DNA of 26,670 nucleotides from Faucicola sp041855445 (GTDB lineage: Bacteria; Pseudomonadota; Gammaproteobacteria; Pseudomonadales; Moraxellaceae): the NCBI GenBank assembly GCA_041855445.1, contig JBHAEG010000013.1:1-26670 (forward strand), read 5' to 3'. Shown here piece after piece: positions 1-7,189 of this stretch. Each line of letters opens with the position of its first letter. Positions within the stretch are counted from its first letter, which is position 1. Below the pieces are notes generated by a model that was given only the letters and a program-made list of their open reading frames with translations, searched no databases and was not told where the DNA came from. Position numbers and translations under genes: made by a program.

Positions 1-141
1 ATAGTCTTTTGCTTCACCGCCGTAGTGTTTAGCAGCGATAGTTGCGATAGCAGCAGTTAAAGTTGTTTTACCGTGGTCAACGTGTCCGATTGTTCCGACG
101 TTTACGTGTGGTTTAGTACGTTCAAATTTGGCTTTTGCCAT
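1..141 (-). CDS. tuf: Elongation factor Tu (5' end, partial)
   Basis: This is the first 47 codons of EF-Tu, the GTPase that delivers aminoacyl-tRNA to the ribosome; the rest lies left of the window. The N-terminus starts MAKAKFERTKPHVNVGTIGH and carries the P-loop GHVDHGKT at residues 19-26, diagnostic of EF-Tu. The ATG at 139-141 is preceded by an AGAGGA Shine-Dalgarno. It follows fusA on the same strand, the usual str-operon order, but a strong stem-loop (212-247) lies in the 190-base spacer, so tuf may have partly separate transcription. Whether this is tufA or tufB cannot be told from the fragment. Confidence 0.96.
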   Translation of the reverse strand, partial: MAKAKFERTKPHVNVGTIGHVDHGKTTLTAAIATIAAKHYGGEAKDY

Positions 142-211
142 AATTTAATCCTCTTTGTTATGAAAGTAATTGATAATATCATTAATCAATTACATTAATT
201 TTAATTTAAAC

Positions 212-250
212 AAAACTTGTTATAAATTTTTCATTATAACAAGTTTTTTT
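212..250. terminator. Bidirectional stem-loop between fusA and tuf
   Basis: A perfect 14-bp stem (212-225 with 234-247) encloses an 8-base loop. On the plus strand it is followed by T residues to 250; on the minus strand it is followed by GTTT and AT-rich sequence, so it is U-rich on both sides. It lies 82 bases past the fusA stop in the direction of transcription and could terminate or attenuate fusA read-through into tuf. Termination is inferred from structure only. Confidence 0.6.
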
Positions 251-331
251 ATTGAGTAAATAACGATATATCAATATTCCGCTATGATATAAGAATTTTA
301 CTAAAAATAAAACCCTTATACCGTCATTTGG

Positions 332-2458
332 CTATTCATCATCATCTTTATTGGTGAATTTTTTGATGATTTCATCAGCAACATTTCTTGGTGTTTCTGC
401 ATATTTTGAGAAAGACATTGAATAAGTTGCACGGCCTTGAGACATTGAGCGTAATTGTGTGGCATAACCAAACATTTCTGCTAATGGTACTTCTGCTTTG
501 ATTTCTTTTGTACCACCAGGTAAATCATTCATGCCTTGTACCATACCACGACGACGGTTTAAGTCACCCATGATGTCGCCCATATAGTCTTCTGGGGTTT
601 CAACATCAACTTTCATAATAGGCTCAAGTAGTACAGGGTCTGCATTTAAGAAGCCTTTACGGAATGCGATAGAACCCGCCATTTTGAACGATAATTCATC
701 AGAGTCAACGTCATGGTAAGAACCATCATATAATGTTGCTTTTACCCCAACAATTGGATAGCCTGCAAGTACACCATTTTTCATGCGTTCTTGAATACCT
801 TTATCAACCGCACCAAAGTATTCTTTTGGAACGACACCACCAACAACTTCTTCAGCAAATTCATATTCTTTGCCTTCTGATGTATCAAGTGGCTCTAAGC
901 GTAACCAAACATGACCAAATTTACCACGACCACCTGTTTGACGTACGAATTTACCTTCTTGTTCAACAGTTTTGCGGATAGTTTCACGGTAGGCAACTTG
1001 TGGTTGTCCGATGTTTGCTTCTACTTTAAATTCACGTTTCATACGGTCAACAAGAATTTCTAAGTGAAGTTCGCCCATACCGCTGATGATGGTTTGTCCA
1101 GATTCTTCATCAGTGTGTACACGGAATGAAGGGTCTTCTTTTGCCAAGCGATTTAATGCAATTGACATTTTTTCTTGGTCATTTTTCGTTTTTGGTTCAA
1201 CTGCTAATGAAATAACTGGTTCTGGGAATTCCATGCGTTCTAGTGTGATAACATGGTCTTCATCACACAATGTATCTCCAGTTGTTACGTCTTTCATACC
1301 AACAATAGCGGCGATGTCACCTGCACGGATTTCGCCAATTTCTTTTTGTTCGTTGGCGTGCATTTGAACGATACGACCAATACGTTCACGTTTCATTTTT
1401 ACAGGATTGTATACGCTATCACCTTGTTTGATAACACCTGAGTAAACACGTACGAAAGTTAAGTTACCAACGTATTTATCATTCATGATTTTGAATGCTA
1501 ACGCTGCGAATGCTTCATCATCAGAAGATTCACGAGTGGCCTCTGTTTCATCTTTGTCATCTAAAACACCACGGATTGCTGGTACGTCTTGTGGTGCTGG
1601 TAAGTATTCAATGACTGCGTCCAACATTTTTTGTACGCCTTTGTTTTTGAAAGCTGTACCACATAACATTGGAATAATTTCGTTAGCAATGGTGCGCTGA
1701 CGAATAGCTAATTTGATTTTGTCTTCTGGTAAATCACCATTTTCTAAATATTCGTCCATTAATTCTTCAGAAGCTTCCGCTGCTGATTCAACTAATGCTG
1801 AACGATATTCTTCAACTAAATCAACTAAATCAGCAGGAACGTCACGTTCTTCAAATTTCATGCCTTGTGATTCTGTATCCCAGTAAATTGCTTTACGAGT
1901 AATTAAATCTACAACGCCTTCAAAGGTATCTTCTTTACCAATTGGTAATACAACTGGTACAGGATTTCCACCAAGTCGAGTTTTGATTTGGTCTTTGACA
2001 CGGAAGAAGTTAGCCCCAACACGGTCCATTTTATTAACAAATGCTAAACGAGGCACTTTATATTTATTTGCTTGACGCCATACGGTTTCAGACTGAGGCT
2101 GTACGCCACCAACCGCACAATATACCATACACGCCCCGTCAAGTACACGCATTGAACGTTCTACTTCAATGGTGAAATCAACGTGACCTGGGGTGTCAAT
2201 AATATTGATACGATGTTCATCAAATTGACGAGCCATACCCGACCAGAAACAGGTTGTGGCAGCTGATGTAATGGTAATACCACGTTCTTGTTCTTGTTCC
2301 ATCCAGTCCATGGTAGCTGCACCTTCATGCACCTCACCAAGTTTATGACTAACACCTGTGTAGAACAAAATACGTTCAGAGGTCGTGGTTTTACCTGCGT
2401 CAATGTGAGCGGAGATACCGATATTACGGTAGCGATTGAGTGGTGTTGTACGAGCCAT
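332..2458 (-). CDS. fusA: Elongation factor G
   Basis: EF-G is the cytosolic translational GTPase that drives tRNA-mRNA translocation and, with RRF, ribosome recycling. The 708-residue length is normal for bacterial EF-G. The GTPase motifs are in order: AHIDAGKTT (residues 17-25), RGITI (59-63), DTPGH (88-92) and NKMD (142-145), followed by domains II to V; the C-terminal part contains the conserved RGMVQGM region. The ATG at 2456-2458 is close behind a GAAA-rich leader. It is third in the rpsL-rpsG-fusA-tuf run on the minus strand, 128 bases after rpsG, with two stem-loops in that spacer. No truncation or frameshift is seen. Confidence 0.98.
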   Translation of the reverse strand: MARTTPLNRYRNIGISAHIDAGKTTTSERILFYTGVSHKLGEVHEGAATMDWMEQEQERGITITSAATTCFWSGMARQFDEHRINIIDTPGHVDFTIEVERSMRVLDGACMVYCAVGGVQPQSETVWRQANKYKVPRLAFVNKMDRVGANFFRVKDQIKTRLGGNPVPVVLPIGKEDTFEGVVDLITRKAIYWDTESQGMKFEERDVPADLVDLVEEYRSALVESAAEASEELMDEYLENGDLPEDKIKLAIRQRTIANEIIPMLCGTAFKNKGVQKMLDAVIEYLPAPQDVPAIRGVLDDKDETEATRESSDDEAFAALAFKIMNDKYVGNLTFVRVYSGVIKQGDSVYNPVKMKRERIGRIVQMHANEQKEIGEIRAGDIAAIVGMKDVTTGDTLCDEDHVITLERMEFPEPVISLAVEPKTKNDQEKMSIALNRLAKEDPSFRVHTDEESGQTIISGMGELHLEILVDRMKREFKVEANIGQPQVAYRETIRKTVEQEGKFVRQTGGRGKFGHVWLRLEPLDTSEGKEYEFAEEVVGGVVPKEYFGAVDKGIQERMKNGVLAGYPIVGVKATLYDGSYHDVDSDELSFKMAGSIAFRKGFLNADPVLLEPIMKVDVETPEDYMGDIMGDLNRRRGMVQGMNDLPGGTKEIKAEVPLAEMFGYATQLRSMSQGRATYSMSFSKYAETPRNVADEIIKKFTNKDDDE

Positions 2459-2479
2459 AGCTATTTCCTAGAAAAAGTT

Positions 2480-2503
2480 GTTATACATAGATATATGTAT
2501 AAC
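2480..2503. other. Perfect 10-bp hairpin just upstream of fusA
   Basis: GTTATACATA (2480-2489) and TATGTATAAC (2494-2503) form a perfect 10-bp stem with the 4-base loop GATA, 21 bases before the fusA start codon on the transcribed strand. There is no U-tract of terminator length. It could be an mRNA processing or translation-control structure; the function is inferred from position only. Confidence 0.55.
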
Positions 2504-2534
2504 CGCCTTTTATGTATTCAATTTTTGTTTAATA

Positions 2535-2570
2535 AATCACTTGCCATGTTATATCATGACAAGTGCGATT
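2535..2570. other. Imperfect stem-loop after rpsG
   Basis: CACTTG-C-CATG (2538-2548) pairs with CATG-A-CAAGTG (2555-2565) around a TTATAT loop, with one C/A mismatch, and the flanks AAT and ATT extend it past a bulge. It begins about 17 bases after the rpsG stop on the minus strand. It could be a processing site or weak attenuator between rpsG and fusA. Confidence 0.5.
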
Positions 2571-2586
2571 GTGAAGATTAACAATC

Positions 2587-3060
2587 TTAGAAACGATAGT
2601 GCGAGAATGCTTTGTTAGCATCTGCCATACGGTGAACTTCATCACGTTTTTTCAAGGCATTACCCTTGCCGTCAGCAGCATCTATCAATTCGCCTGCTAA
2701 ACGTAACGCCATTGATTTTTCAGAACGTTTTGCTGCTGCTTCTACTAACCAACGCATTGCTAATGCGGTACGACGGGAGGGACGTACTTCCATAGGTACT
2801 TGGTAAGTTGCACCACCCACACGGCGAGCTTTTACTTCTACCATTGGGCGAACTTTTTCTAATGTATCTTCAAAAAACGATACTGGGTCAGCAATGTTGT
2901 TTTTTTCAACAACACGTTCTAACGCACCATATACAATTTTTTCTGCAACTGATTTTTTACCATCAACCATAACATGATTGATGAATTTTGCGATAGTTTT
3001 ACTGCCGAATTTTGGGTCTGGTAAAATTTCACGAGCAGCAACGACACGACGTCTTGGCAT
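2587..3060 (-). CDS. rpsG: 30S ribosomal protein S7
   Basis: S7 is a primary 16S rRNA-binding protein that organises the head of the 30S subunit; in E. coli it also represses its own operon by binding the rpsL-rpsG spacer of the mRNA. The protein is 157 residues, the usual size, and begins MPRRRVVAAREILPDPKFGS, the typical S7 N-terminus; the central VRPSRRTALAMRWL segment is also characteristic. The ATG at 3058-3060 follows an AAGGAA Shine-Dalgarno. It sits between rpsL (112-base spacer) and fusA (128-base spacer) on the minus strand. Confidence 0.98.
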   Translation of the reverse strand: MPRRRVVAAREILPDPKFGSKTIAKFINHVMVDGKKSVAEKIVYGALERVVEKNNIADPVSFFEDTLEKVRPMVEVKARRVGGATYQVPMEVRPSRRTALAMRWLVEAAAKRSEKSMALRLAGELIDAADGKGNALKKRDEVHRMADANKAFSHYRF

Positions 3061-3172
3061 AATAAATTCCTTGTTTCTTCAGGGTGGTCTGGCATGAATA
3101 AAATAACTTTATGAAACCAGCCTTACTGCATATATATCATATGCAAATTAAAATTTTATGATTTTAGTAAAA

Positions 3173-3547
3173 TTACGATTTAGGACGTTTTGCACCATAT
3201 TTTGAGCGTCCTTGTTTACGGTCTTTTACGCCCGCACAGTCTAACGCACCACGCACGGTATGATAACGTACACCTGGTAAGTCTTTAACACGACCACCAC
3301 GAATTAATACAACGCTGTGTTCTTGTAAGTTGTGACCTTCACCGCCAATATAGCTAGATACTTCATAGCCAGAGGTTAAGCGAACACGACATACTTTACG
3401 CATTGCTGAGTTTGGTTTTTTAGGGGTGGTGGTATATACACGAGTACATACGCCACGACGTTGTGGACAGGCTTGCAATGCTGGAACTTTTGATTTTTCC
3501 TTAGCAGTGTTGCGACCTTTACGAATTAATTGGTTCGTTGTTGCCAT
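3173..3547 (-). CDS. rpsL: 30S ribosomal protein S12
   Basis: S12 lies at the decoding centre and affects translational fidelity and streptomycin response. The start is ATG at 3545-3547, giving 124 residues (MATTNQLIRKGRN...), the normal family length; it has a GGGAGAG Shine-Dalgarno. An in-frame ATG nine codons upstream would add an unconserved tail and was not used. The TTTPKKPNSA loop (residues 39-48) and the RVKDLPGVRYH loop keep the conserved lysines at the classical resistance positions, so the sequence looks streptomycin-sensitive at these sites. It is the first gene of the str cluster, behind a leader with a long hairpin. Confidence 0.98.
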   Translation of the reverse strand: MATTNQLIRKGRNTAKEKSKVPALQACPQRRGVCTRVYTTTPKKPNSAMRKVCRVRLTSGYEVSSYIGGEGHNLQEHSVVLIRGGRVKDLPGVRYHTVRGALDCAGVKDRKQGRSKYGAKRPKS

Positions 3548-3589
3548 ATGGCATTTCTCTCCCGTTGTTATCAAAGAACAAAAATAGTT

Positions 3590-3623
3590 TTTATCTACTT
3601 TTTATGGGTAAAAGGTAGATAAA
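3590..3623. promoter_or_regulatory. Leader hairpin upstream of rpsL
   Basis: A 15-bp stem (3590-3604 with 3609-3623, one G-U wobble at 3599/3614) with a 4-base loop lies 42 bases before the rpsL start on the transcribed strand, and downstream of the proposed rpsL promoter. It would form in the 5' untranslated leader of the str transcript. It could act as attenuator, mRNA stabiliser or protein-binding site; on the plus strand it is followed by a T-rich run and could also end transcription from the left. Confidence 0.5.
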
Positions 3624-3643
3624 TTATTTTTTGGACAGTCCAT

Positions 3644-3670
3644 TGTATAGATTTTTATCTTGTTTTTCAA
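3644..3670 (-). promoter_or_regulatory. Candidate rpsL (str operon) promoter
   Basis: On the minus strand TTGAAA (3665-3670) and TATACA (3644-3649) are separated by 15 bases. The -10 element is good but the spacing is short, so the -35 assignment is uncertain. The position leaves a leader of roughly 90 bases that contains the 15-bp hairpin. Confidence 0.35.
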
Positions 3671-3720
3671 GTGAAAGTTTATTGATAGTCAATCTACAAT
3701 GGGTGGTAGTTACAGGTATA

Positions 3721-4572
3721 TTATTGTTTTATTTGTGATTTGATGATGTTGTCTAGTCCTTCGATATGTAGGTTGCGTTGTGGATAAGGTAGCTCGATGC
3801 CATCATTGTCAAAGGCATATTTAATTTCTTCTAATAAGTCAAATTGAACATCTGCCCAGTCGCCATTTTCTGACCAAACATTTAATGTCAATTCTACGGC
3901 ACTTTCTCCTAAATTAGTAACACGCACGATGGCTTCAGGTTCTTGTAATACTTTGGGGTGATGTTGAGCTAATTGTAATAAAATATGTTTAGCTTTTTTG
4001 ATGTCAGCGTCATAACTGATGCCAACTTTGACATCAACTCGCCGTTTTGGTAATAAGCTATAGTTGATAACTGCATTAGTAGTAAAGTCACTATTAGGAA
4101 TGATGATTTCATGATTATTTGCAGTTTGTAGTCGGGTATTGATTAAGGTAATATCATGAACCGTTCCCATTTTTCCATTAATTTCAACGAGGTCGCCTCG
4201 ATTAAATGGACGAAATATCACAATCATAATACCAGCAGCAAAGTTTGATAATTGGTCTTTTAAAGAGATACCAACGGCAACGGCAGCACCGCCTAGCACT
4301 GCCACAAATGAGTTGGTATTTACACCAAGCTGACTGAGTGAAGCAAGTATCACAACAACTAATAATGCTCCATATAGTAAATTGCTTAAAAAATTAGCAA
4401 TGGTGCTGTCTAAGTGTCCACGTTTAAACACAATTTGCATGATATTGACAATGCGACCAACGACCCATTTGCCAATAAAAAATATTAATATTGCCCAAAT
4501 AATGTTATCCAGCATGGCAAGGCTGGTATCAATCAGTTTGTCATAGTCCAAACTATAGCCTAAAAATTTCAT
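3721..4572 (-). CDS. mscS: Small-conductance mechanosensitive channel, MscS family
   Basis: This inner-membrane channel opens on membrane tension to release solutes during hypo-osmotic shock. Starting at ATG 4570-4572 gives 283 residues, close to E. coli MscS (286). The N-terminal half has three hydrophobic segments; the pore helix is the glycine/alanine-rich segment LGGAAVAVGISLKDQLSNFA, followed by the beta domain (FNRGDLVEINGKMGTV) and an alpha/beta cytoplasmic part ending with LPYPQRNLHI. The chosen start has a strong GAGGAAGG Shine-Dalgarno, located inside the end of the upstream M61 gene, which it overlaps by 20 bases. This suggests co-transcription and translational coupling. An in-frame upstream ATG at 4659 would put 29 extra residues inside the neighbour and was rejected. 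Confidence 0.93.
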   Translation of the reverse strand: MKFLGYSLDYDKLIDTSLAMLDNIIWAILIFFIGKWVVGRIVNIMQIVFKRGHLDSTIANFLSNLLYGALLVVVILASLSQLGVNTNSFVAVLGGAAVAVGISLKDQLSNFAAGIMIVIFRPFNRGDLVEINGKMGTVHDITLINTRLQTANNHEIIIPNSDFTTNAVINYSLLPKRRVDVKVGISYDADIKKAKHILLQLAQHHPKVLQEPEAIVRVTNLGESAVELTLNVWSENGDWADVQFDLLEEIKYAFDNDGIELPYPQRNLHIEGLDNIIKSQIKQ

Positions 4573-6445
4573 AACCTTCCTCTTTTTGAAGATGTAGCCA
4601 TTGAGAAGCTTTAGTAAAATCGTCAATATATAGTAGCCATTTTTCAGGTTGTGGCTCATGATGCTTGTTTTGAGGAGGAATTTCTACTAACATGAGTTCA
4701 TCACGCCGAAATATATGACATGATACTGATTTTCTTCCTAAAGCAGATTGTTTTTTTGCTGTGGCTTTTAGTAGTTTTTCATTGGCTTTAAGGCCATCAA
4801 TTGCAATGATAATATCATTGGCAGATATGCCAGCATCACTTGCTTGGCTATTACGGATAACCCGTTGAACTTTTAAACCTAAAACATCAGGTGTCGTTTT
4901 TAGTCCCCAATGTAAGCTGTTGTCATGGTCTTTACGAATATGAACACCATGTTGTTGTAACAATTCTTCTAATGGTAATATTGTGGTGCCTTCAATAAAA
5001 TTTTGTCGAAAATATAGCCAAATATTGGGCGGTAACAATTCACTCATTACCTCATCTAATAATTTATCAGTCATGCCAATTTTGCAATCAGCTTCGGCTT
5101 TTGCCTTTTGATAAAAGATTTTTACGACATCAAACAATCGAGTACGATTTTCACTGTAATTCATTAAGATTAAATCTAAACATAAGGCGACTAATGCCCC
5201 TTTGTTATAGTAGCTTACCCCTGCATTGGCTGTATTTTCATCATGACGATATAGTTTTATCCATGCGTCAAAGCTTGCCTCTGCCACACTTTGTAAATTT
5301 CTGCCATGTGTTTGTAAATAACGATTAATTTCATTGCTTAGTGATTTTAAATAACTATTTTTATTAATGACCCCACTCGCTTGTAATATAAATTCATCAA
5401 TATAACTGGTAAACCCTTCAAATACCCATAGTAAAGATGTGTAATTTTCTCGATTTAAATCTGGGTTCATCATGACATCTGGACGGACAGTTTTTACCCA
5501 CCATGCGTGAAAATATTCATGACTACAAAGTCCCAAAAAACGGCGATAATTATCACTTGGCTCGGGGGCTTCATCAAAACTTGGTAAATCATCTCGTGAG
5601 ATAATTAAACTTGTACTAGATAAATGTTCCAGTCCACCATAATCATTGTCAGTGACCGTTATCATAAAAACATAATGAAGAAATGGGGTGCTATAAAGCC
5701 ATTTTATATAAGTTTCACAAATTTTTGTCAGGTCTTGTTCTAAGCGTTTTAGATTAGCATCATGAATACCTGAAATAAAAAAACGATGAAAAATTAAAAG
5801 GTTAGAAGGTGTTACAATCGAAATCCAAATATCATTTTGAGCAGCGATTTCAAAAGGATTGTCAATAAAATGTTCGTAATTGTTTGCTGAAACTGTAAAA
5901 ATAAAATTATCAGGATTTTGTTGGGTTTCCGCTGATGAATCTAAAGCAGTGGCTAATTGGATATACGGGCTAATATTTCCTGAGTATTTATCAGAAACTG
6001 CACCAATACGTATAGCTCGCTGTTCTTGCTCGTTGGAAAATTCCATGGGACAAATTAATTTAGCATTGATAGCTTGTTGTTCTTGCCCTTTGACTGCTAA
6101 TGCTAATACAGCAAAATTACCATATAAACGATGATTATCAACATATGCTCCACGCACTGATAAATCATAGGCATATACTTCATAGCTCAAAGTGACAACA
6201 TCACCTTGATTTGCGATGACCTGCCAGTGATTTTTGTCAAGTTTTTGGCATCGTTGAGAAAGGCCATTTTGTATCATTGTGACAGTAGTAATATGACGAG
6301 AGAACTCACGAATTAAATAACTACCAGCAATCCAAACAGGTAGCCAAACTACTGGATTATTTTCGTGGGCAGTAAAGGTCAAAGTGACATCAATGAGATG
6401 TTCACGATAACGTTTAAAATTGAATTGATAGAGTAAGGTTTGCAT
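4553..6445 (-). CDS. M61-family metallopeptidase with PDZ domain
   Basis: This is a predicted zinc aminopeptidase of the M61 (glycyl aminopeptidase) family, 630 residues. The N-terminal beta domain (about 1-180) is followed by the family's GGLEH signature (residues 270-274), the zinc motif HEYFH (309-313) and the downstream glutamate in the LLWVFEGFTSY segment. A PDZ domain lies near residues 505-580 (around SDAGISANDIIIAIDG). No signal peptide is evident, so a cytosolic location is likely. The start is ATG 6443-6445 with a weak Shine-Dalgarno. It is the first gene of a two-gene unit with mscS, overlapping it by 20 bases. The natural substrate is unknown. Confidence 0.9.
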   Translation of the reverse strand: MQTLLYQFNFKRYREHLIDVTLTFTAHENNPVVWLPVWIAGSYLIREFSRHITTVTMIQNGLSQRCQKLDKNHWQVIANQGDVVTLSYEVYAYDLSVRGAYVDNHRLYGNFAVLALAVKGQEQQAINAKLICPMEFSNEQEQRAIRIGAVSDKYSGNISPYIQLATALDSSAETQQNPDNFIFTVSANNYEHFIDNPFEIAAQNDIWISIVTPSNLLIFHRFFISGIHDANLKRLEQDLTKICETYIKWLYSTPFLHYVFMITVTDNDYGGLEHLSSTSLIISRDDLPSFDEAPEPSDNYRRFLGLCSHEYFHAWWVKTVRPDVMMNPDLNRENYTSLLWVFEGFTSYIDEFILQASGVINKNSYLKSLSNEINRYLQTHGRNLQSVAEASFDAWIKLYRHDENTANAGVSYYNKGALVALCLDLILMNYSENRTRLFDVVKIFYQKAKAEADCKIGMTDKLLDEVMSELLPPNIWLYFRQNFIEGTTILPLEELLQQHGVHIRKDHDNSLHWGLKTTPDVLGLKVQRVIRNSQASDAGISANDIIIAIDGLKANEKLLKATAKKQSALGRKSVSCHIFRRDELMLVEIPPQNKHHEPQPEKWLLYIDDFTKASQWLHLQKEEGYEIFRL

Positions 6446-6811
6446 CTTTTTCTCACGCTAAATACGATGGTTGTTACAAAATTTAAAAGTTATTCATAAA
6501 TCACAATAAAGAAAAATAAAAAATATTCACAAGAATATATGATATTTATAAAAAACGCTATTGTTTTAAATTTCTTTTTTGTAGATAATAGTTACTTAAA
6601 TATTTCACACATATAATATTGATATATATAATATTTTTGCAATCAGCTAGTTTTTTTCAGTATAATAAAAAAAGGGAGGTTAATAGCTTTAGTGTTGTTT
6701 TTGGTAAATATTTTATTATGACAAATGCCGTATGTATGAATAAACGCAAGCTAATGATTAACAATCCTTAAACATACGGACAGTCTTTTTTTGTTACAAT
6801 GGGAAATCTTT
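6446..6811. promoter_or_regulatory. Divergent AT-rich control region between M61 and arsR genes
   Basis: This 366-base spacer separates the minus-strand peptidase gene from the plus-strand repressor gene. It holds a 9-bp direct repeat TATAATATT at 6612-6620 and 6627-6635 (15-bp period), inside a run of alternating A/T, and an inverted repeat CCGTATGT/ACATACGG at 6728-6735 and 6772-6779. BigR-type repressors bind AT-rich palindromic operators, so the TATAATATT area is a reasonable operator/promoter candidate. An AAGGGAGG motif at 6672-6679 precedes a 9-codon frame at 6692-6721. No clear longer gene is present. Confidence 0.4.
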
Positions 6812-7174
6812 ATGTCTAATATGAAACTTATGTCTACTAAATCAATGAGTGAAAACGTGATGATTGATGCTCAGATGTTATCTCATATGCAAAACTCAGT
6901 GAATAAAGCCAGCCAGTTGTTAAAGTCACTCTCACACCCTGACCGATTAATGTTATTGTGTCAATTAACTCAAGGTGAATTTTGTGTGGGCGAGCTAGAA
7001 AAAATGATTGGTCTTGGGCAGCCTAGCTTATCACAACAATTAGGTATTTTACGCAGAGATAAACTGGTCAATACTCGCAGAGAAGGTAAACAAATTTATT
7101 ATTCGATTGCTAGTGATGATGCGTTAGCGGTGTTAGGGTTACTTTATCAGCGTTTTTGTACCGAAAATTGCTAG
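6812..7174 (+). CDS. bigR: ArsR-family repressor, BigR/SqrR type (persulfide sensing)
   Basis: This is a winged-helix ArsR-family repressor of 120 residues. The stretch LKSLSHPDRLMLLCQLTQGE, the GQPSLSQQLGILR recognition helix (69-81) and the beta wing TRREGKQIYYSI match the BigR/SqrR/YgaV group, which senses sulfane sulfur by forming a tri- or tetrasulfide between two cysteines. The equivalents are visible here: Cys50 in LLC and Cys116 in RFC; two more cysteines (58, 120) are present. No ArsR arsenic or zinc motif (CVCDLC) is seen. ATG 6812 is chosen over the TTG at 6791. It is 15 bases before a SulP transporter gene, so it probably regulates itself and that gene. Group membership is by recognition, not by a search. 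Confidence 0.82.
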   Translation: MSNMKLMSTKSMSENVMIDAQMLSHMQNSVNKASQLLKSLSHPDRLMLLCQLTQGEFCVGELEKMIGLGQPSLSQQLGILRRDKLVNTRREGKQIYYSIASDDALAVLGLLYQRFCTENC

Positions 7175-7189
7175 ATTTTTTTGGTAAGA

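Noticed and set aside
733..1700. Plus-strand open frames inside the fusA region
   Set aside because: They are shadows of the conserved EF-G frame and have no family features.
3548..3574. Nine-codon N-terminal extension of S12
   Set aside because: The family starts at MATTNQ/MATVNQ and the GGGAGAG site fits the downstream ATG.
4573..4659. 29-residue N-terminal extension of the MscS protein
   Set aside because: It would lie wholly within the peptidase gene; the internal ATG has the strong Shine-Dalgarno and gives the normal length.
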